Shown: piece by piece, positions 23,820 through 33,335 of the stretch
How positions within the stretch are numbered: position 1 is the stretch's first letter
How the letters are laid out: the number at the start of each line of letters is the position of its first letter
NCBI RefSeq assembly: GCF_003991205.1
Contig: NZ_RXOZ01000010.1
Span: forward strand, 1 to 64,000
Reading direction: 5' to 3'
DNA length: 64,000 nt
Source of the DNA: Georgenia sp. SYP-B2076
GTDB taxonomy: Bacteria; Actinomycetota; Actinomycetes; Actinomycetales; Actinomycetaceae
Translations under genes and position numbers: made by a program
The notes under the pieces: generated by a model
The model's input: only the letters and a program-made list of their open reading frames with translations
Databases searched by the model: none
What the model was told of the DNA's origin: nothing

Positions 23820-25181
23820 ATGTCTGAAGTCCTTCCCTGGCAGCTCCGGGCCGCCTTCGCGCGCAGCCTCTCCGACATGTACGGCACGGAGGTGCCCGCC
23901 TACACCACCCTCCTCGAGGTCTCCCACGAGGTGAACGCCGACGTCGTCGCGCGCCTCGGCGCCGGGGCGGAGCGGCTCGGCAGCATCGACCGCGTCACCG
24001 CCGAGCGGCACGGCGCCATCCGCCTGGGCACCCCGACGGAGATGGCCCAGGCGGCCAGGATCTTCGGGGCCATGGGCATGCACCCGGTCGGGTTCTACGA
24101 CCTGCGCGAGGCCGCCACGAGCGCGGCGGTCCCCGTCATCTCCACCGCGTTCCGGCCGATCGCCGCGGACGAGCTGGCCCGCAACCCGTTCCGCGTGTTC
24201 ACCTCCATGCTCACCCCCTCCGACCGGCGGTTCTTCCATGCCGACCTCCAGCAGCGGCTGGAGACCTTCCTGGGCGCCCGGGAGATCTTCCCGCCCGAGC
24301 TCCTCGCGCTGGCCGACCGCGCCGAGGCCGACGGCGGCCTGTCCGAGGCGGACGCCGCCCGCTTCCTCGAGCTCGCCACCGCCTCCTTCGAGCTGTCCCG
24401 GGAGCCCGTGGACCGGGCCTGGTACGACGAGCTGGAGGCCGTCTCCGCCGTCGCCGCGGACATCGGCGGCGTGGCCAGCACCCACATCAACCACCTGACC
24501 CCGCGAGTCCTCGACATCGACGACCTCTACCAGCGGATGGAGGCGCGCGGCATCACGATGATCGACGACATCCAGGGCCCGCCCCGCTGGGAGGGCCCGG
24601 ACGTCCTGCTGCGCCAGACCTCCTTCCGCGCCCTCGCCGAGCCGCGCGCCTTCCGCATGCCCGACGGGTCGATCGAGAGCTCGTCGCTGCGGGTGCGCTT
24701 CGGCGAGGTCGAGGCCCGGGGCATCGCCCTGACGCGGGAGGGACGGGCCATCTACGACCGCGCCGTCGCCGAGGTCGACGAGCGCTCCGCCGGTCTCACG
24801 GCGCAGGAGCGGCAGGACATCAACCGCGAGGTCTGGCGCCGCGAGTTCCCCGCATCGGAGTCCGACCTCGCGGCGAGGGACCTCGCGTACTTCACCTACG
24901 CCGTCGCCGACGGCGAGGTGGTGCGCGAGCCGATCGTCTACGAGGACTTCCTCCCGAGGTCGGCCGCCGGGATCTTCCAGTCGAACCTCACCGACGAGGG
25001 GTCCAAGGACGTCACGCAGGAGGGCGTCGCACGGGACGCCGACTGGATGGCCGGTGCGCTGGGACGCGAGCTCCACGACCCGTTCGACCTGTACGCGCGC
25101 CAACGCGAGGAGTCCCGGCGCGCGGCGGCCGCCCAGCTCGGCGTCCGGCCGGGCGAGCTGGAGGCCGTGACCGGCGCGTAA
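23820..25181 (+). CDS. 2-oxoadipate dioxygenase/decarboxylase family protein (HglS/YdcJ, DUF1338)
   Basis: A 453-residue protein with the family hallmarks RHGAIRLG (His64), STAFRPIAADELARNPFRVF, STHINHLTPRVLDIDD (His222 or 225), PDVLLRQTSF and RFGEVEARGIALT (Glu296). The two His and the Glu match the Fe(II) ligands of HglS, which converts 2-oxoadipate and O2 to D-2-hydroxyglutarate and CO2 in Pseudomonas lysine catabolism. AAGGAAG lies before ATG 23820. It ends the plus arm. No lysine-catabolic genes are nearby; instead the island has enamidase-like and hydroxylase genes, which suggests 2-oxoadipate arises from a ring (inference). Confidence 0.88.
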   Translation: MSEVLPWQLRAAFARSLSDMYGTEVPAYTTLLEVSHEVNADVVARLGAGAERLGSIDRVTAERHGAIRLGTPTEMAQAARIFGAMGMHPVGFYDLREAATSAAVPVISTAFRPIAADELARNPFRVFTSMLTPSDRRFFHADLQQRLETFLGAREIFPPELLALADRAEADGGLSEADAARFLELATASFELSREPVDRAWYDELEAVSAVAADIGGVASTHINHLTPRVLDIDDLYQRMEARGITMIDDIQGPPRWEGPDVLLRQTSFRALAEPRAFRMPDGSIESSSLRVRFGEVEARGIALTREGRAIYDRAVAEVDERSAGLTAQERQDINREVWRREFPASESDLAARDLAYFTYAVADGEVVREPIVYEDFLPRSAAGIFQSNLTDEGSKDVTQEGVARDADWMAGALGRELHDPFDLYARQREESRRAAAAQLGVRPGELEAVTGA

Positions 25182-25236
25182 CCGGTGGTCTGGCCGGCGC
25201 GGACCCGCGCCGGCCAGGCCGCCCGCCGGGAGCGCG

Positions 25237-25482
25237 TCAGGAGGCCTGCCTGGCGCGGGCGACGACCGGCCGCACGCCGATGCGCCGCGCGGTGGCGGCG
25301 TCGAGCACCACCCGGACGCCGCCGACCGCGACCATCACCCGGCCGAAGTCTCCCCGCCCGGTCACCCGCAGGACCGCGCCCGGCCGCACGCCGAGCGCGG
25401 CGATCGAGGGCGCGCCCGCCGCCCCGTCCGCCACCTCGACGACTCGGACGCGGGCACACTCACGACACTGCGAGAGCCTCAT
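25237..25482 (-). CDS. FeoA-domain protein
   Basis: An 81-residue protein with a FeoA SH3-like domain (IAALGVRPGAVLRVTGRGDFGRVMVAVGG). The N terminus carries a CRECARVRVV segment. No feoB is in the window, so a direct ferrous transport role is unproven. It is convergent with the HglS-type gene; an iron link to that Fe(II) enzyme is only suggestive. Confidence 0.8.
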   Translation of the reverse strand: MRLSQCRECARVRVVEVADGAAGAPSIAALGVRPGAVLRVTGRGDFGRVMVAVGGVRVVLDAATARRIGVRPVVARARQAS

Positions 25483-25691
25483 GGCCCGAGGCTAGACGTG
25501 ACCGCTCCGAAATTTGGTGGGATCAAGGTCCCGACGTCCGTGGTCCGGCCCCCGATGGCGACGGCTGGGACCAATATCCCGGGCACGGCGGGCGAGAATG
25601 CGTAGTCTGCAGGTGACGCCCGAGAGCACGGCTCCATTGATGCAGCCGGCGGCACACGTTCGAGTTTTCCGACCGACCGTCAGGAGAAGCA

Positions 25692-26087
25692 GTGTCCATC
25701 ATCGTGGGTTACATCCCGACACCGGAGGGCCGGGCGGCCCTGCACCGCGCGGCGGAGGAGGCCAAGCTCCGCCACACCAAGCTGGTCGTCGTCAACTCCC
25801 ACCGCGGGTCCGACTTCGACGCCGAGGAGGCGCGCACGCTCGAGCGCGAGTTCGAGGACGTGGTGCGTGACCTGCGGGCCGCAGGCATCGAGCACGAGGT
25901 CCGCACCCTGGTGCGCGGCAACGAGCCCGCGGACGACCTGGTGAAGGTGGCCGCCGAGTCCGACGCCGACTTCATCGTCATCGGGCTGCGCCGGCGCAGC
26001 CCGGTGGGCAAGCTCATCCTGGGCTCCAACGCGCAGACGATCCTGCTCGAGGCGGACTGCCCCGTGCTCGCCGTCAAGGCGCGCTGA
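25692..26087 (+). CDS. Universal stress protein (UspA family)
   Basis: A 131-residue single Usp domain. The end contains VIGLRRRSPVGKLILGSNAQTILLEADCPVLAVK, with the GxxxxG...G(S/T) nucleotide-binding pattern seen in ATP-binding Usp proteins. GTG at 25692 follows AGGAGA. Monocistronic, followed by a strong hairpin. The 209 bp upstream (25483-25691), shared with feoA-like, hold no other gene. Confidence 0.93.
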   Translation: MSIIVGYIPTPEGRAALHRAAEEAKLRHTKLVVVNSHRGSDFDAEEARTLEREFEDVVRDLRAAGIEHEVRTLVRGNEPADDLVKVAAESDADFIVIGLRRRSPVGKLILGSNAQTILLEADCPVLAVKAR

Positions 26088-26100
26088 GCGCATCCGGCCG

Positions 26101-26130
26101 CGTCGCCCCGGGGCGTGCCCCGGGGCGACG
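26101..26130. terminator. Bidirectional terminator hairpin
   Basis: A perfect 14-bp inverted repeat (CGTCGCCCCGGGGC) with a two-base centre lies between the converging 3' ends of the universal stress protein gene and ppdK. Confidence 0.8.
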
Positions 26131-26146
26131 GCGCCGCCCGCCCGGG

Positions 26147-28855
26147 TCAGGCGGTGGCGTCCTCCCCCGCCATCGCGGCGGCCCGGCCGGCCTCGAGCCG
26201 GGCGATGGGCACCCGGAACGGGGAGCAGGAGACGTAGTCGAGCCCGGCGTTGTGGAAGAAGTGGATGGACTCGGGGTCGCCGCCGTGCTCGCCGCACACG
26301 CCCATGTGCAGGTGCGGCTTGGTCGAGCGGCCGCCCTCGACCCCGGCCCGCACCAGCGCGCCCACCCCGTCGGCGTCGAGGGTCTCGAACGGGGAGATGG
26401 TCAGCACGCCGTTCTCGAGGTAGTCGGCGAAGAACGCGCCCTCGACGTCGTCGCGGGAGAAGCCCCACGTGGTTTGTGTCAGGTCGTTGGTGCCGAAGGA
26501 GAAGAAGTCGGCCTCCTCGGCGATGCGGTGCGCGGTCAGGGCCGCGCGGGGCAGCTCGATCATGCAGCCGATCGGCAGGTCGAGGGTGATGCCGTGCTCG
26601 CGCCCGACCTCGGCGAGGATGCCCTCGGCCTCCTCGCGGACGATCTGAAGCTCTCGGACCGAGCCGACGAGGGGGACCATGATCTCCGGGAGCGGGTTCC
26701 CGCCCGCCTCCCGGCGCGCGGCCGTGGCCTCGGCGATGGCGCGGATCTGCAGGGCGAACAGGCCGGGCACCTTCAGGCCTAGGCGCACGCCGCGCAGGCC
26801 GAGCATGGGGTTCTGCTCGTGCATGCGCTGCACCGCCGCCAGCAGGGCGACGTCGTGCTCGTCGACCTGTCCCTTCTCCTCGGCGACCGCGACTTTCACG
26901 GCCAGCTCGGTCAGGTCCGGGAGGAACTCGTGCAGCGGCGGGTCGATGAGCCGGATCGTGGTCGGCAGGCCGTCCATGGCGCCCAGGAGGTCGGTGAAGT
27001 CCTGGCGCTGCAGCGGCAGGAGGTCGGTCAGGGCGGCGTCGCGGTCCTCGGGTGTCTGGGCGAGGACGACGTGCTCGATGTACTCGCGCCGCATGCCGAG
27101 GAACTGGTGCTCGGTCCGGCACAGGCCGATGCCCTCGGCGCCGCGCTGACGCGCCCGGCGGGCGTCCTCCGCGGTGTCGGCGTTGGCGCGCACCTTCATC
27201 CGGCGTACGTCGTCCGCGTGGGTCAGGACCCGGTCGACGGCCTCGACGAGCTCCCGGGTGGCGTCGTCGTTGGACGCGGCGAGGCCCGCCTCGAGCCCGT
27301 CGGAGATGTAGGTCATGACCGGGGAGTCCATCACCGGGACCTCGCCGAGGAACACCTCGCCCGTAGTGCCGTCCAGGGCGATGACGTCGCCGGGGTGGAG
27401 CACCTTCCCCGCCACGCGCACCTCCTTCTTGGTGACGTCGACGTCGATCGCGTCGGCGCCGACCACGGCGGTGGTGCCCATGCCGCGGGCGACGACGGCC
27501 GCGTGGGAGGTCTTCCCGCCCCGGGAGGTCAGGACGCCGTCGGCGACGATCATGCCCTGGAGGTCGTCGGGGTTGGTCTCCCGGCGCACGAGGATGACCT
27601 TCGCCCCGGCCGCGGTGCGCTCGAGAGCCTGGGCGTTGTCGAGCACGATCTCGCCCACGGCCGCGCCCGGCGACGCGGCCATCGCCCTGGTGAGCAGCTC
27701 CTTCTCGGCCCCGCCGTCGAACTGCGGGAACAGCAGCTGGGAGAGCTGGGCGCCGCTGACCCGGCCCAGGGCCTCGTCCATCGTGATGAGGTTCTCGTCG
27801 ACCAGCTGGGTCGCGATCCGGAAGGCCGCGCCCGCGGTGCGCTTCCCCACCCGGGTCTGCAGCATCCACAGCTTGCCGCGCTCGATCGTGAACTCGATGT
27901 CGCACAGGTCCCGGTAGTGCGTCTCCAGCCGGCGCATGGCCTGGCGCAGCTCCGCGGAGGAGGCCGGGTCCAGCTGCTCGAGGTCGGCCAGCGACAGGGT
28001 GTTGCGGATGCCGGAGACGACGTCCTCGCCCTGGGCGTTGGCCAGGTAGTCGCCGTAGACGCCGGAGTGCCCGGTGGAGGGATCCCGGGTGAACGCGACG
28101 CCGGTGCCCGAGGTCTCCCCGAGGTTCCCGAAGACCATGGTCACGACGTTGACGGCGGTGCCCAGGTCGTTGGGGATGCGCTCGCGGCGGCGGTACAGGC
28201 GGGCGCGCTCGGTGTTCCAGGAGCCGAAGACGGCCTCGATCGCCATGTCCAGCTGCTCGCGCGGGTGCTGGGGGAACTCCCGGCCCGTCTCGTCCTGCAC
28301 GATCCCCTTGAAGACCGCGACCAGGTCCCTCAGGTCCTCGGCGCTCAGGTCCACGTCCGTGGCGGCGCCGACCGCCGTCTTCTTCTCGTCCAGCGCCCGG
28401 GCGAACAGGTCGCCGTCGATGTCCAGGACCGTCTTGCCGAACATCTGGATGAGGCGGCGGTAGGAGTCCCACGCGAAGCGCTCGTCGCCGGAGAACTCGG
28501 CCAGGCCCTTGACGGAGGCGTCGTTGAGGCCGACGTTCAGGACGGTCTCCATCATGCCCGGCATGGAGAACTTCGCGCCCGAGCGCACCGAGACGAGCAA
28601 CGGCTCGTGGAAGTCACCGAGCCGGCGTCCGATCGCGTCCTCGATCTCGCGCACCGCCATCGTGACCTCGACCCGCAGCTCGGGCGGGACGTGCCCGTCG
28701 CGCATGTAGGCCCGGCAGGCCTCGGTGGTGATGGTGAACCCCGGTGGGACCGGCAGGCCGATCTTCGTCATCTCGGCGAGGTTCGCGCCCTTGCCGCCGA
28801 GCAGGTCCTTCTGGTCCTTGTTGCCCTCGCTGAACCGGTACACGTACTTCGCCAT
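26147..28855 (-). CDS. ppdK: Pyruvate, phosphate dikinase
   Basis: A 902-residue enzyme interconverting pyruvate, ATP and Pi with PEP, AMP and PPi. The N-terminal ATP-grasp domain opens with LLGGKGANLAEMTKIGLPVPPGFTI; the swivelling domain has the phospho-His in GGKTSHAAVVARGMG; the PEP barrel shows GCMIELPRAAL, FFSFGTNDLTQ and the catalytic Cys in MGVCGEHGGDP. Length is that of bacterial PPDKs. Two adjacent ATGs occur; the second (28855) gives the usual MAKYVYRF start. Confidence 0.96.
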   Translation of the reverse strand: MAKYVYRFSEGNKDQKDLLGGKGANLAEMTKIGLPVPPGFTITTEACRAYMRDGHVPPELRVEVTMAVREIEDAIGRRLGDFHEPLLVSVRSGAKFSMPGMMETVLNVGLNDASVKGLAEFSGDERFAWDSYRRLIQMFGKTVLDIDGDLFARALDEKKTAVGAATDVDLSAEDLRDLVAVFKGIVQDETGREFPQHPREQLDMAIEAVFGSWNTERARLYRRRERIPNDLGTAVNVVTMVFGNLGETSGTGVAFTRDPSTGHSGVYGDYLANAQGEDVVSGIRNTLSLADLEQLDPASSAELRQAMRRLETHYRDLCDIEFTIERGKLWMLQTRVGKRTAGAAFRIATQLVDENLITMDEALGRVSGAQLSQLLFPQFDGGAEKELLTRAMAASPGAAVGEIVLDNAQALERTAAGAKVILVRRETNPDDLQGMIVADGVLTSRGGKTSHAAVVARGMGTTAVVGADAIDVDVTKKEVRVAGKVLHPGDVIALDGTTGEVFLGEVPVMDSPVMTYISDGLEAGLAASNDDATRELVEAVDRVLTHADDVRRMKVRANADTAEDARRARQRGAEGIGLCRTEHQFLGMRREYIEHVVLAQTPEDRDAALTDLLPLQRQDFTDLLGAMDGLPTTIRLIDPPLHEFLPDLTELAVKVAVAEEKGQVDEHDVALLAAVQRMHEQNPMLGLRGVRLGLKVPGLFALQIRAIAEATAARREAGGNPLPEIMVPLVGSVRELQIVREEAEGILAEVGREHGITLDLPIGCMIELPRAALTAHRIAEEADFFSFGTNDLTQTTWGFSRDDVEGAFFADYLENGVLTISPFETLDADGVGALVRAGVEGGRSTKPHLHMGVCGEHGGDPESIHFFHNAGLDYVSCSPFRVPIARLEAGRAAAMAGEDATA

Positions 28856-28980
28856 CACAAGCCTCCCCAGGCTGCGGCCCGCGCAGCCGATCTCCCACTT
28901 GTCGTGACCTCGATCACCCTAGTCACCCTAGGGCGTGGCCCAGGCCGCATCGGTGACCTACGACCCTGTCCGACGCCGGA

Positions 28981-29020
28981 CCGCGGGCCCCGCGGTGGCG
29001 CCTCGCCGCGGGCCCCGCGG
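28981..29020. terminator. Twin palindromes after prpC
   Basis: The 15-bp palindrome CCGCGGGCCCCGCGG occurs twice (28981-28995 and 29006-29020) just beyond the prpC stop. The copies can fold singly or with each other, a likely terminator of the methylcitrate operon. Confidence 0.6.
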
Positions 29021-29033
29021 CGACGCCGGGCCG

Positions 29034-30155
29034 TCACAGGTGCCGCTCGTCCGGCCCGGAGTAGGCGCTGAGCGGCCGGATGAGCGAGTTCGACTCGAGC
29101 TGCTCCATGATGTGCGCGGTCCACCCCGTCACCCGGCTCGCGACGAACAGCGGCGTGAAGGTGGCGGTGTCGAAGCCCATGAGGTGGTACGCGGGCCCGG
29201 ACGGGTAGTCCAGGTTCGGCTGGATGTTCTTCCGCTCCGTCATGGCGCCCTCGAGGGCGTCGTACAGCGCGGCCAGGTCGGGCCGGTCGTAATGCGCGAC
29301 GAGCGTGTCGAGCGCCGTCTTCATGGTCGGGACCCGGGAGTCCCCGTGCTTGTAGACCCGGTGCCCGAAGCCCATGATCTTGCGCTTCTCGGCCAGCGCC
29401 TGGTCCAGCCACGCCTCGGCGCGGGACGCGTCGCCGATCTCTTCGAAGACGTGCATGACGGCCTCGTTGGCGCCGCCGTGCAGCGGCCCCTTGAGCGCGC
29501 CGATCGCGCCGACCACCGCGGAGTACAGGTCCGAGAGCGTCGAGGTGATCACCCGCGCGGTGAAGGTGGAGGCGTTGAAGGAGTGCTCCGCGTAGAGCAC
29601 GAGGGAGACGCGGAAGGCGTCGACGACGGCGGGGTCCGGGACCTCACCGAAGGTCATGTGCAGGAAGTTCTCGGAGTAGTCCAGGTCGTCCCGCGGCGGG
29701 ACGAGCCGCTGCCCGCGGCGGCGCCGCTGGTCGTACGCGACGACGGCGGGCACCTGCGCGAACAGGCGCACCGACTTGGCCAGGTTGGACTCCCGGGACG
29801 CGTCCGGCGTCGTCGGGTCGTTGGCGCCGATGACGCTGACCGCGGTGCGGACCACGTCCATCGGGTGCGCGGTGGTGGGCAGTGAGTCGATCACGGCCTT
29901 GACGTTCGCGGCGAGCTCGCGCTGGGCCCGCTCGTCCCGCTGGAAGCCGGCGAGCTGCTCCACCGTCGGCAGCTCGCCGTGCCAGAGCAGCCAGGCGACC
30001 TCCTCGAAGGAGCACCGCGCGGCGAGCTCCTGGACGGGGTAGCCGCGGTAGAGCAGCGAGTTGGTGTCGGGGTTGACCTTGGAGATGGCGGTGGTGTCCA
30101 CCACGACACCGGCCAGCCCCTTGCGGATCTCGTTCTCGTTCTGGGTCACAGTCAT
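29034..30155 (-). CDS. prpC: 2-methylcitrate synthase (PrpC)
   Basis: A 373-residue type II citrate synthase-fold enzyme condensing propionyl-CoA (or acetyl-CoA) with oxaloacetate. Signatures are LHGGANEAVMHV, MGFGHRVYKHGDSR and NLDYPSGPAYHLMG, giving the catalytic His, His and Asp. It starts with TVTQNENEIRKGLAGVVVDTT, typical of PrpC/CitZ of actinobacteria. The methylcitrate assignment rests on its place 38 bp behind prpB and prpD. Confidence 0.93.
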   Translation of the reverse strand: MTVTQNENEIRKGLAGVVVDTTAISKVNPDTNSLLYRGYPVQELAARCSFEEVAWLLWHGELPTVEQLAGFQRDERAQRELAANVKAVIDSLPTTAHPMDVVRTAVSVIGANDPTTPDASRESNLAKSVRLFAQVPAVVAYDQRRRRGQRLVPPRDDLDYSENFLHMTFGEVPDPAVVDAFRVSLVLYAEHSFNASTFTARVITSTLSDLYSAVVGAIGALKGPLHGGANEAVMHVFEEIGDASRAEAWLDQALAEKRKIMGFGHRVYKHGDSRVPTMKTALDTLVAHYDRPDLAALYDALEGAMTERKNIQPNLDYPSGPAYHLMGFDTATFTPLFVASRVTGWTAHIMEQLESNSLIRPLSAYSGPDERHL

Positions 30156-30193
30156 GATCGCTCCCTTGCGTTCGGCCTGTCGGTGGTGCGGTG

Positions 30194-31102
30194 TCAGCGC
30201 GGGTCGGCCCCGGCGGCGTAGGTGTAGATGGACGTGTCGAAGTGGTTGTAGCCCTCGTAGTCGAGGAGCTCGTAGAGCCGGGCGCGGTGCTGCATCTCGC
30301 CCAGCAGCGGTTTGAGGGTGCCCTCGCGGTTGATCGTGTCGAGGCCCCGCTCGGCCGCGCCCATGGCCAGGCGCAGGAGCGAGACGGGGTAGATGACGAT
30401 GTTGATGCCGACGTCGGCCAGCTGGGTGGTGGTGAACAGGTCCGACTTGCCGAACTCGGTCATGTTGGCCAGGACCGGGACGTCGACGGCGCGGCGGACG
30501 GCCTCGAACTCGCCCAGGTCCCTCATGGCCTCGGGGAAGATGGCGTCCGCGCCGGCGTCGACGAGGGCCTTGGCGCGGTCGATCGCGGCGCCCAGCCCCT
30601 CGACGGCCCGGATGTCCGTGCGGGCCATGAGGAGCAGGTTCGGGTCGCGGCGGGCGTCGGCGGCGGCGCGGATCCGCTTGAGCGCGGTGTCGGTGTCGAC
30701 CACCTGCTTGCCGTCGAGGTGGCCACAGCGCTTGGGGTTGACCTGGTCCTCGATGTGCAGGCCGGCGACGCCGGCGTCCTCGAGGGACTGGACGGTGCGG
30801 GCGACGTTCATCGGCTCGCCGAAGCCGGTGTCGGCGTCGACGAGCGCGGGCAGGTCCGTGACGCGGGCGATCTGCTGGCTGCGGCCGGCCACCTCCGTCA
30901 GCGTGGTCAGGCCGATGTCGGGCAGCCCGAGGTCGGCGGAGAGGACGGCGCCGGAGATGTAGACCCCGTCGAAGCCCTTGTCCTGGATGAGCCTGGCGCT
31001 GAGCGGGTTGAACGCGCCCGGGAAGCGGAGCAGCTCACCGGTCGCGAGCCGGGCGCGCAGGGCGGCGCGCTTGTCGGCGGGCGTGGTGGTGGAGTACAGC
31101 AT
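30194..31102 (-). CDS. prpB: 2-methylisocitrate lyase (PrpB)
   Basis: A 302-residue member of the isocitrate lyase/PEP mutase superfamily that cleaves 2-methylisocitrate to pyruvate and succinate. It has FPGAFNPLSARLIQDKGFDGVYISG, the Mg-binding DADTGFGEP and the catalytic KRCGHLDGK. ATG at 31102 overlaps the prpD stop by one base (TGATG). Confidence 0.95.
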   Translation of the reverse strand: MLYSTTTPADKRAALRARLATGELLRFPGAFNPLSARLIQDKGFDGVYISGAVLSADLGLPDIGLTTLTEVAGRSQQIARVTDLPALVDADTGFGEPMNVARTVQSLEDAGVAGLHIEDQVNPKRCGHLDGKQVVDTDTALKRIRAAADARRDPNLLLMARTDIRAVEGLGAAIDRAKALVDAGADAIFPEAMRDLGEFEAVRRAVDVPVLANMTEFGKSDLFTTTQLADVGINIVIYPVSLLRLAMGAAERGLDTINREGTLKPLLGEMQHRARLYELLDYEGYNHFDTSIYTYAAGADPR

Positions 31103-32643
31103 CAGAAGATCCCCTCGGGGGTGGTGACGGAGTCGAGCAGCCCCCGCGGAGCCGTGACGGTGAGCTCCCCGAGCTCGCCCGCTTCCAGCTCGGGCAGCCG
31201 CTGCGCGGCGTCGAGGAAGCGCTCGATCTCCGCCGGCTCGAGGACGCCGTCGGCGAGGGTGCGGAACTTGTTCACGTACTGCGCGCGGGCGAAGGGGCGG
31301 GCGCCGAGCGGGTGGGCGTCGGCGACGGCGATCTCGTCGACCACCCGGGAGCCGTCCGTGAGCGTGATCTCCACGCGGCCACCGAAGGCCTTCTCCGCGG
31401 GGTCGGTCGAGTGGTACCGGCGGGTCCACTCGGGGTCCTCCGTCGTGGTGACCTTGCGCCACAGCTGGACGGTGTCCGGGCGGGCGGCGCGCCCCGGGGC
31501 GTAGGAGTCGACGTGGTGCCAGGCGCCGTCCTGCAGGGCGACGGCGAAGATGTACGGGATCGAGTGGTCGAGGGTCTCCCGCGAGGCGGTCGGGTCGTAC
31601 TTCTGCGGGTCGTTCGCGCCGGAGCCGATCACGTAGTGCGTGTGGTGGGAGGTGTGGATGACGATCGATGCGACGTTCTCGGGGTCGGCCAGCTCGGGGT
31701 GCGCGCGGTGGAGCCTGCGGGCCAGGTCGATGAGGGCCTGCGACTGGTACTCCGCCGAGTGCTCCTTGGTGTAGGTGTCAAGGATCGCGAGCTTGGCCTC
31801 GCCGGTGGCGGGGAGCGCGACGTCGTAGGCGGCGTCGGGGCCGTCGAGGAGCCAGGCGATGACGCCGTCTTCGCCCTCGTAGATCGGCGTCGGGGAGGTC
31901 TGCCCGCGCATGGCGCGGTCCACCGCCTCGATGGCGACCTTGCCGGCGAATGCCGGGGCGTACGCCTTCCACGTGGAGATCTCGCCCTTGCGGGACTGCC
32001 GGGTGGCGGTGGTGGTGTGCAGGGCCTGCCCGATCGCCTGGAAGATCACCTCCGTGGGGAGCCGGAGGAGGGTGCCGAGGCCGGCGGCGACCGAGGGGCC
32101 GAGGTGGGCGACGTGGTCGATCTTGTGCGCGTGCAGGCTGATCGCCCGGACGAGGTCGACCTGGATCTCGTAGCCGGTGGCGACGGCGCGCACGACGTCG
32201 GCGCCGTTCAGGCCGCGCCGCGCGGCGAGGTGCTGGGCGACGGCGAGGATCGGCGGGATGTTGTCGCCCGGGTGGGAGTACTCGGCGGCGAGGAAGGTGT
32301 CGTGGTAGTCGAGCTCGCGCACCGCGACCCCGTTGGCCCAGGCGGCCCACTCGGGGCTGACCCGCTGCGTGCGGAGGGCGCCGAAGACGGTGGCGCCGGG
32401 CGCGTACGGGTGGGCGAGGGCCTGGGCGCGGGCGGCGGCGGCGGGGGCCCGGGTCAGGGAGGCGGTGGCGACGGCGGCGTTGTCGATGACCCGGTTGATC
32501 ACCATCTCGGTGACCTCGTCGGCGACGGCGACCTCGTCGGCCGCGACCTCGGCGATCTTCCAGGCGAGCTGGTCCTCGCGCGGGAGGTTGTCGGCGCTGG
32601 GGTGCACGCGCACGTGGTGGGTGATCATGTCATGGGTGATCAT
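31102..32643 (-). CDS. prpD: 2-methylcitrate dehydratase (PrpD)
   Basis: A 513-residue MmgE/PrpD-family protein: [41 protein letters not shown] and [14 protein letters not shown] are conserved in the family. ATG at 32643 overlaps the GntR stop (ATGA); another in-frame ATG lies 15 bases on. In this set it dehydrates methylcitrate; hydration would need an aconitase elsewhere. Confidence 0.95.
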   Translation of the reverse strand: MITHDMITHHVRVHPSADNLPREDQLAWKIAEVAADEVAVADEVTEMVINRVIDNAAVATASLTRAPAAAARAQALAHPYAPGATVFGALRTQRVSPEWAAWANGVAVRELDYHDTFLAAEYSHPGDNIPPILAVAQHLAARRGLNGADVVRAVATGYEIQVDLVRAISLHAHKIDHVAHLGPSVAAGLGTLLRLPTEVIFQAIGQALHTTTATRQSRKGEISTWKAYAPAFAGKVAIEAVDRAMRGQTSPTPIYEGEDGVIAWLLDGPDAAYDVALPATGEAKLAILDTYTKEHSAEYQSQALIDLARRLHRAHPELADPENVASIVIHTSHHTHYVIGSGANDPQKYDPTASRETLDHSIPYIFAVALQDGAWHHVDSYAPGRAARPDTVQLWRKVTTTEDPEWTRRYHSTDPAEKAFGGRVEITLTDGSRVVDEIAVADAHPLGARPFARAQYVNKFRTLADGVLEPAEIERFLDAAQRLPELEAGELGELTVTAPRGLLDSVTTPEGIF

Positions 32644-33329
32644 GACGCGGCTCCTTGGTTTGCGCCCGCGAGCCGGTGCTCGCCGGGGCGGACGTGCGCG
32701 AGGCTGGCGAGGATGTTCACCAGGCTGGCGCGCAGGTGTACTGCGGTCACCTGCATGGACAGGATCTCGTCGCCGTCGGCGATGGCCTCGGCGATGAGCT
32801 GGTGCTCGTGCGCCGCGCGCACGAGCCGGTCGGGGTTGTCGTGCGCGAGCCGCCGCGCCCGGGCGACGTGGCCGCGCAGCGCCGTGAGCGACCGGAGCAG
32901 GTACGGGCTGCCCATCGCGTCGTCGATGGCCGCGTCGAGCTCGGCGACGAGGCCGTAGTACGCCGCCCGGTCGGGGTCGGCGTCGGTGAGCAGCGCGGGG
33001 GCGGCGGCGAACCCCTGGGAGAGGCTTTCGAAGACGCCGGGGCGCCTGCGGCGGGCGGCGAGGCGCGCCGCCTGGCTCTCGAGCGCCTCGCGGAGCTCGA
33101 ACAGGTGACGGACGTCGTCGGCCGAGAGGTCCGTCACGACGAGGGTGCGGCCCTTGCCGACCACGGCGAGCCCATCGGACGCGAGCCGGCCGAGCGCCTC
33201 GCGCAGCGGCGTGCGGGAGACGCCGAGCCGTTCCGCCTGCTCGACCTCGCTCAGCACGTCCCCGGGCAGGAGGCGCCAGGCCAGGATGTCCTCCCTGAGC
33301 GAGGTGTAGACCCTCTCACTGGCGCGCAC
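32640..33329 (-). CDS. GntR family regulator, FCD subfamily, of the methylcitrate operon
   Basis: A 229-residue regulator with an N-terminal winged helix ([41 protein letters not shown]) and an all-helical FCD ligand domain carrying His/Asp metal-site candidates ([12 protein letters not shown]). It is the first gene of the prpDBC run and is coupled to prpD. The GTG at 33329 lies six bases downstream of TAGAGT, so its mRNA is probably leaderless. Ligand likely a methylcitrate-pathway acid (inference). Confidence 0.93.
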   Translation of the reverse strand: MRASERVYTSLREDILAWRLLPGDVLSEVEQAERLGVSRTPLREALGRLASDGLAVVGKGRTLVVTDLSADDVRHLFELREALESQAARLAARRRRPGVFESLSQGFAAAPALLTDADPDRAAYYGLVAELDAAIDDAMGSPYLLRSLTALRGHVARARRLAHDNPDRLVRAAHEHQLIAEAIADGDEILSMQVTAVHLRASLVNILASLAHVRPGEHRLAGANQGAAS

Positions 33330-33335
33330 ACGGAG

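Noticed and set aside
26819-29071. Long plus-strand frame opposite ppdK
   Set aside because: Shadow frame with no recognisable domain; ppdK motifs are continuous on the other strand.
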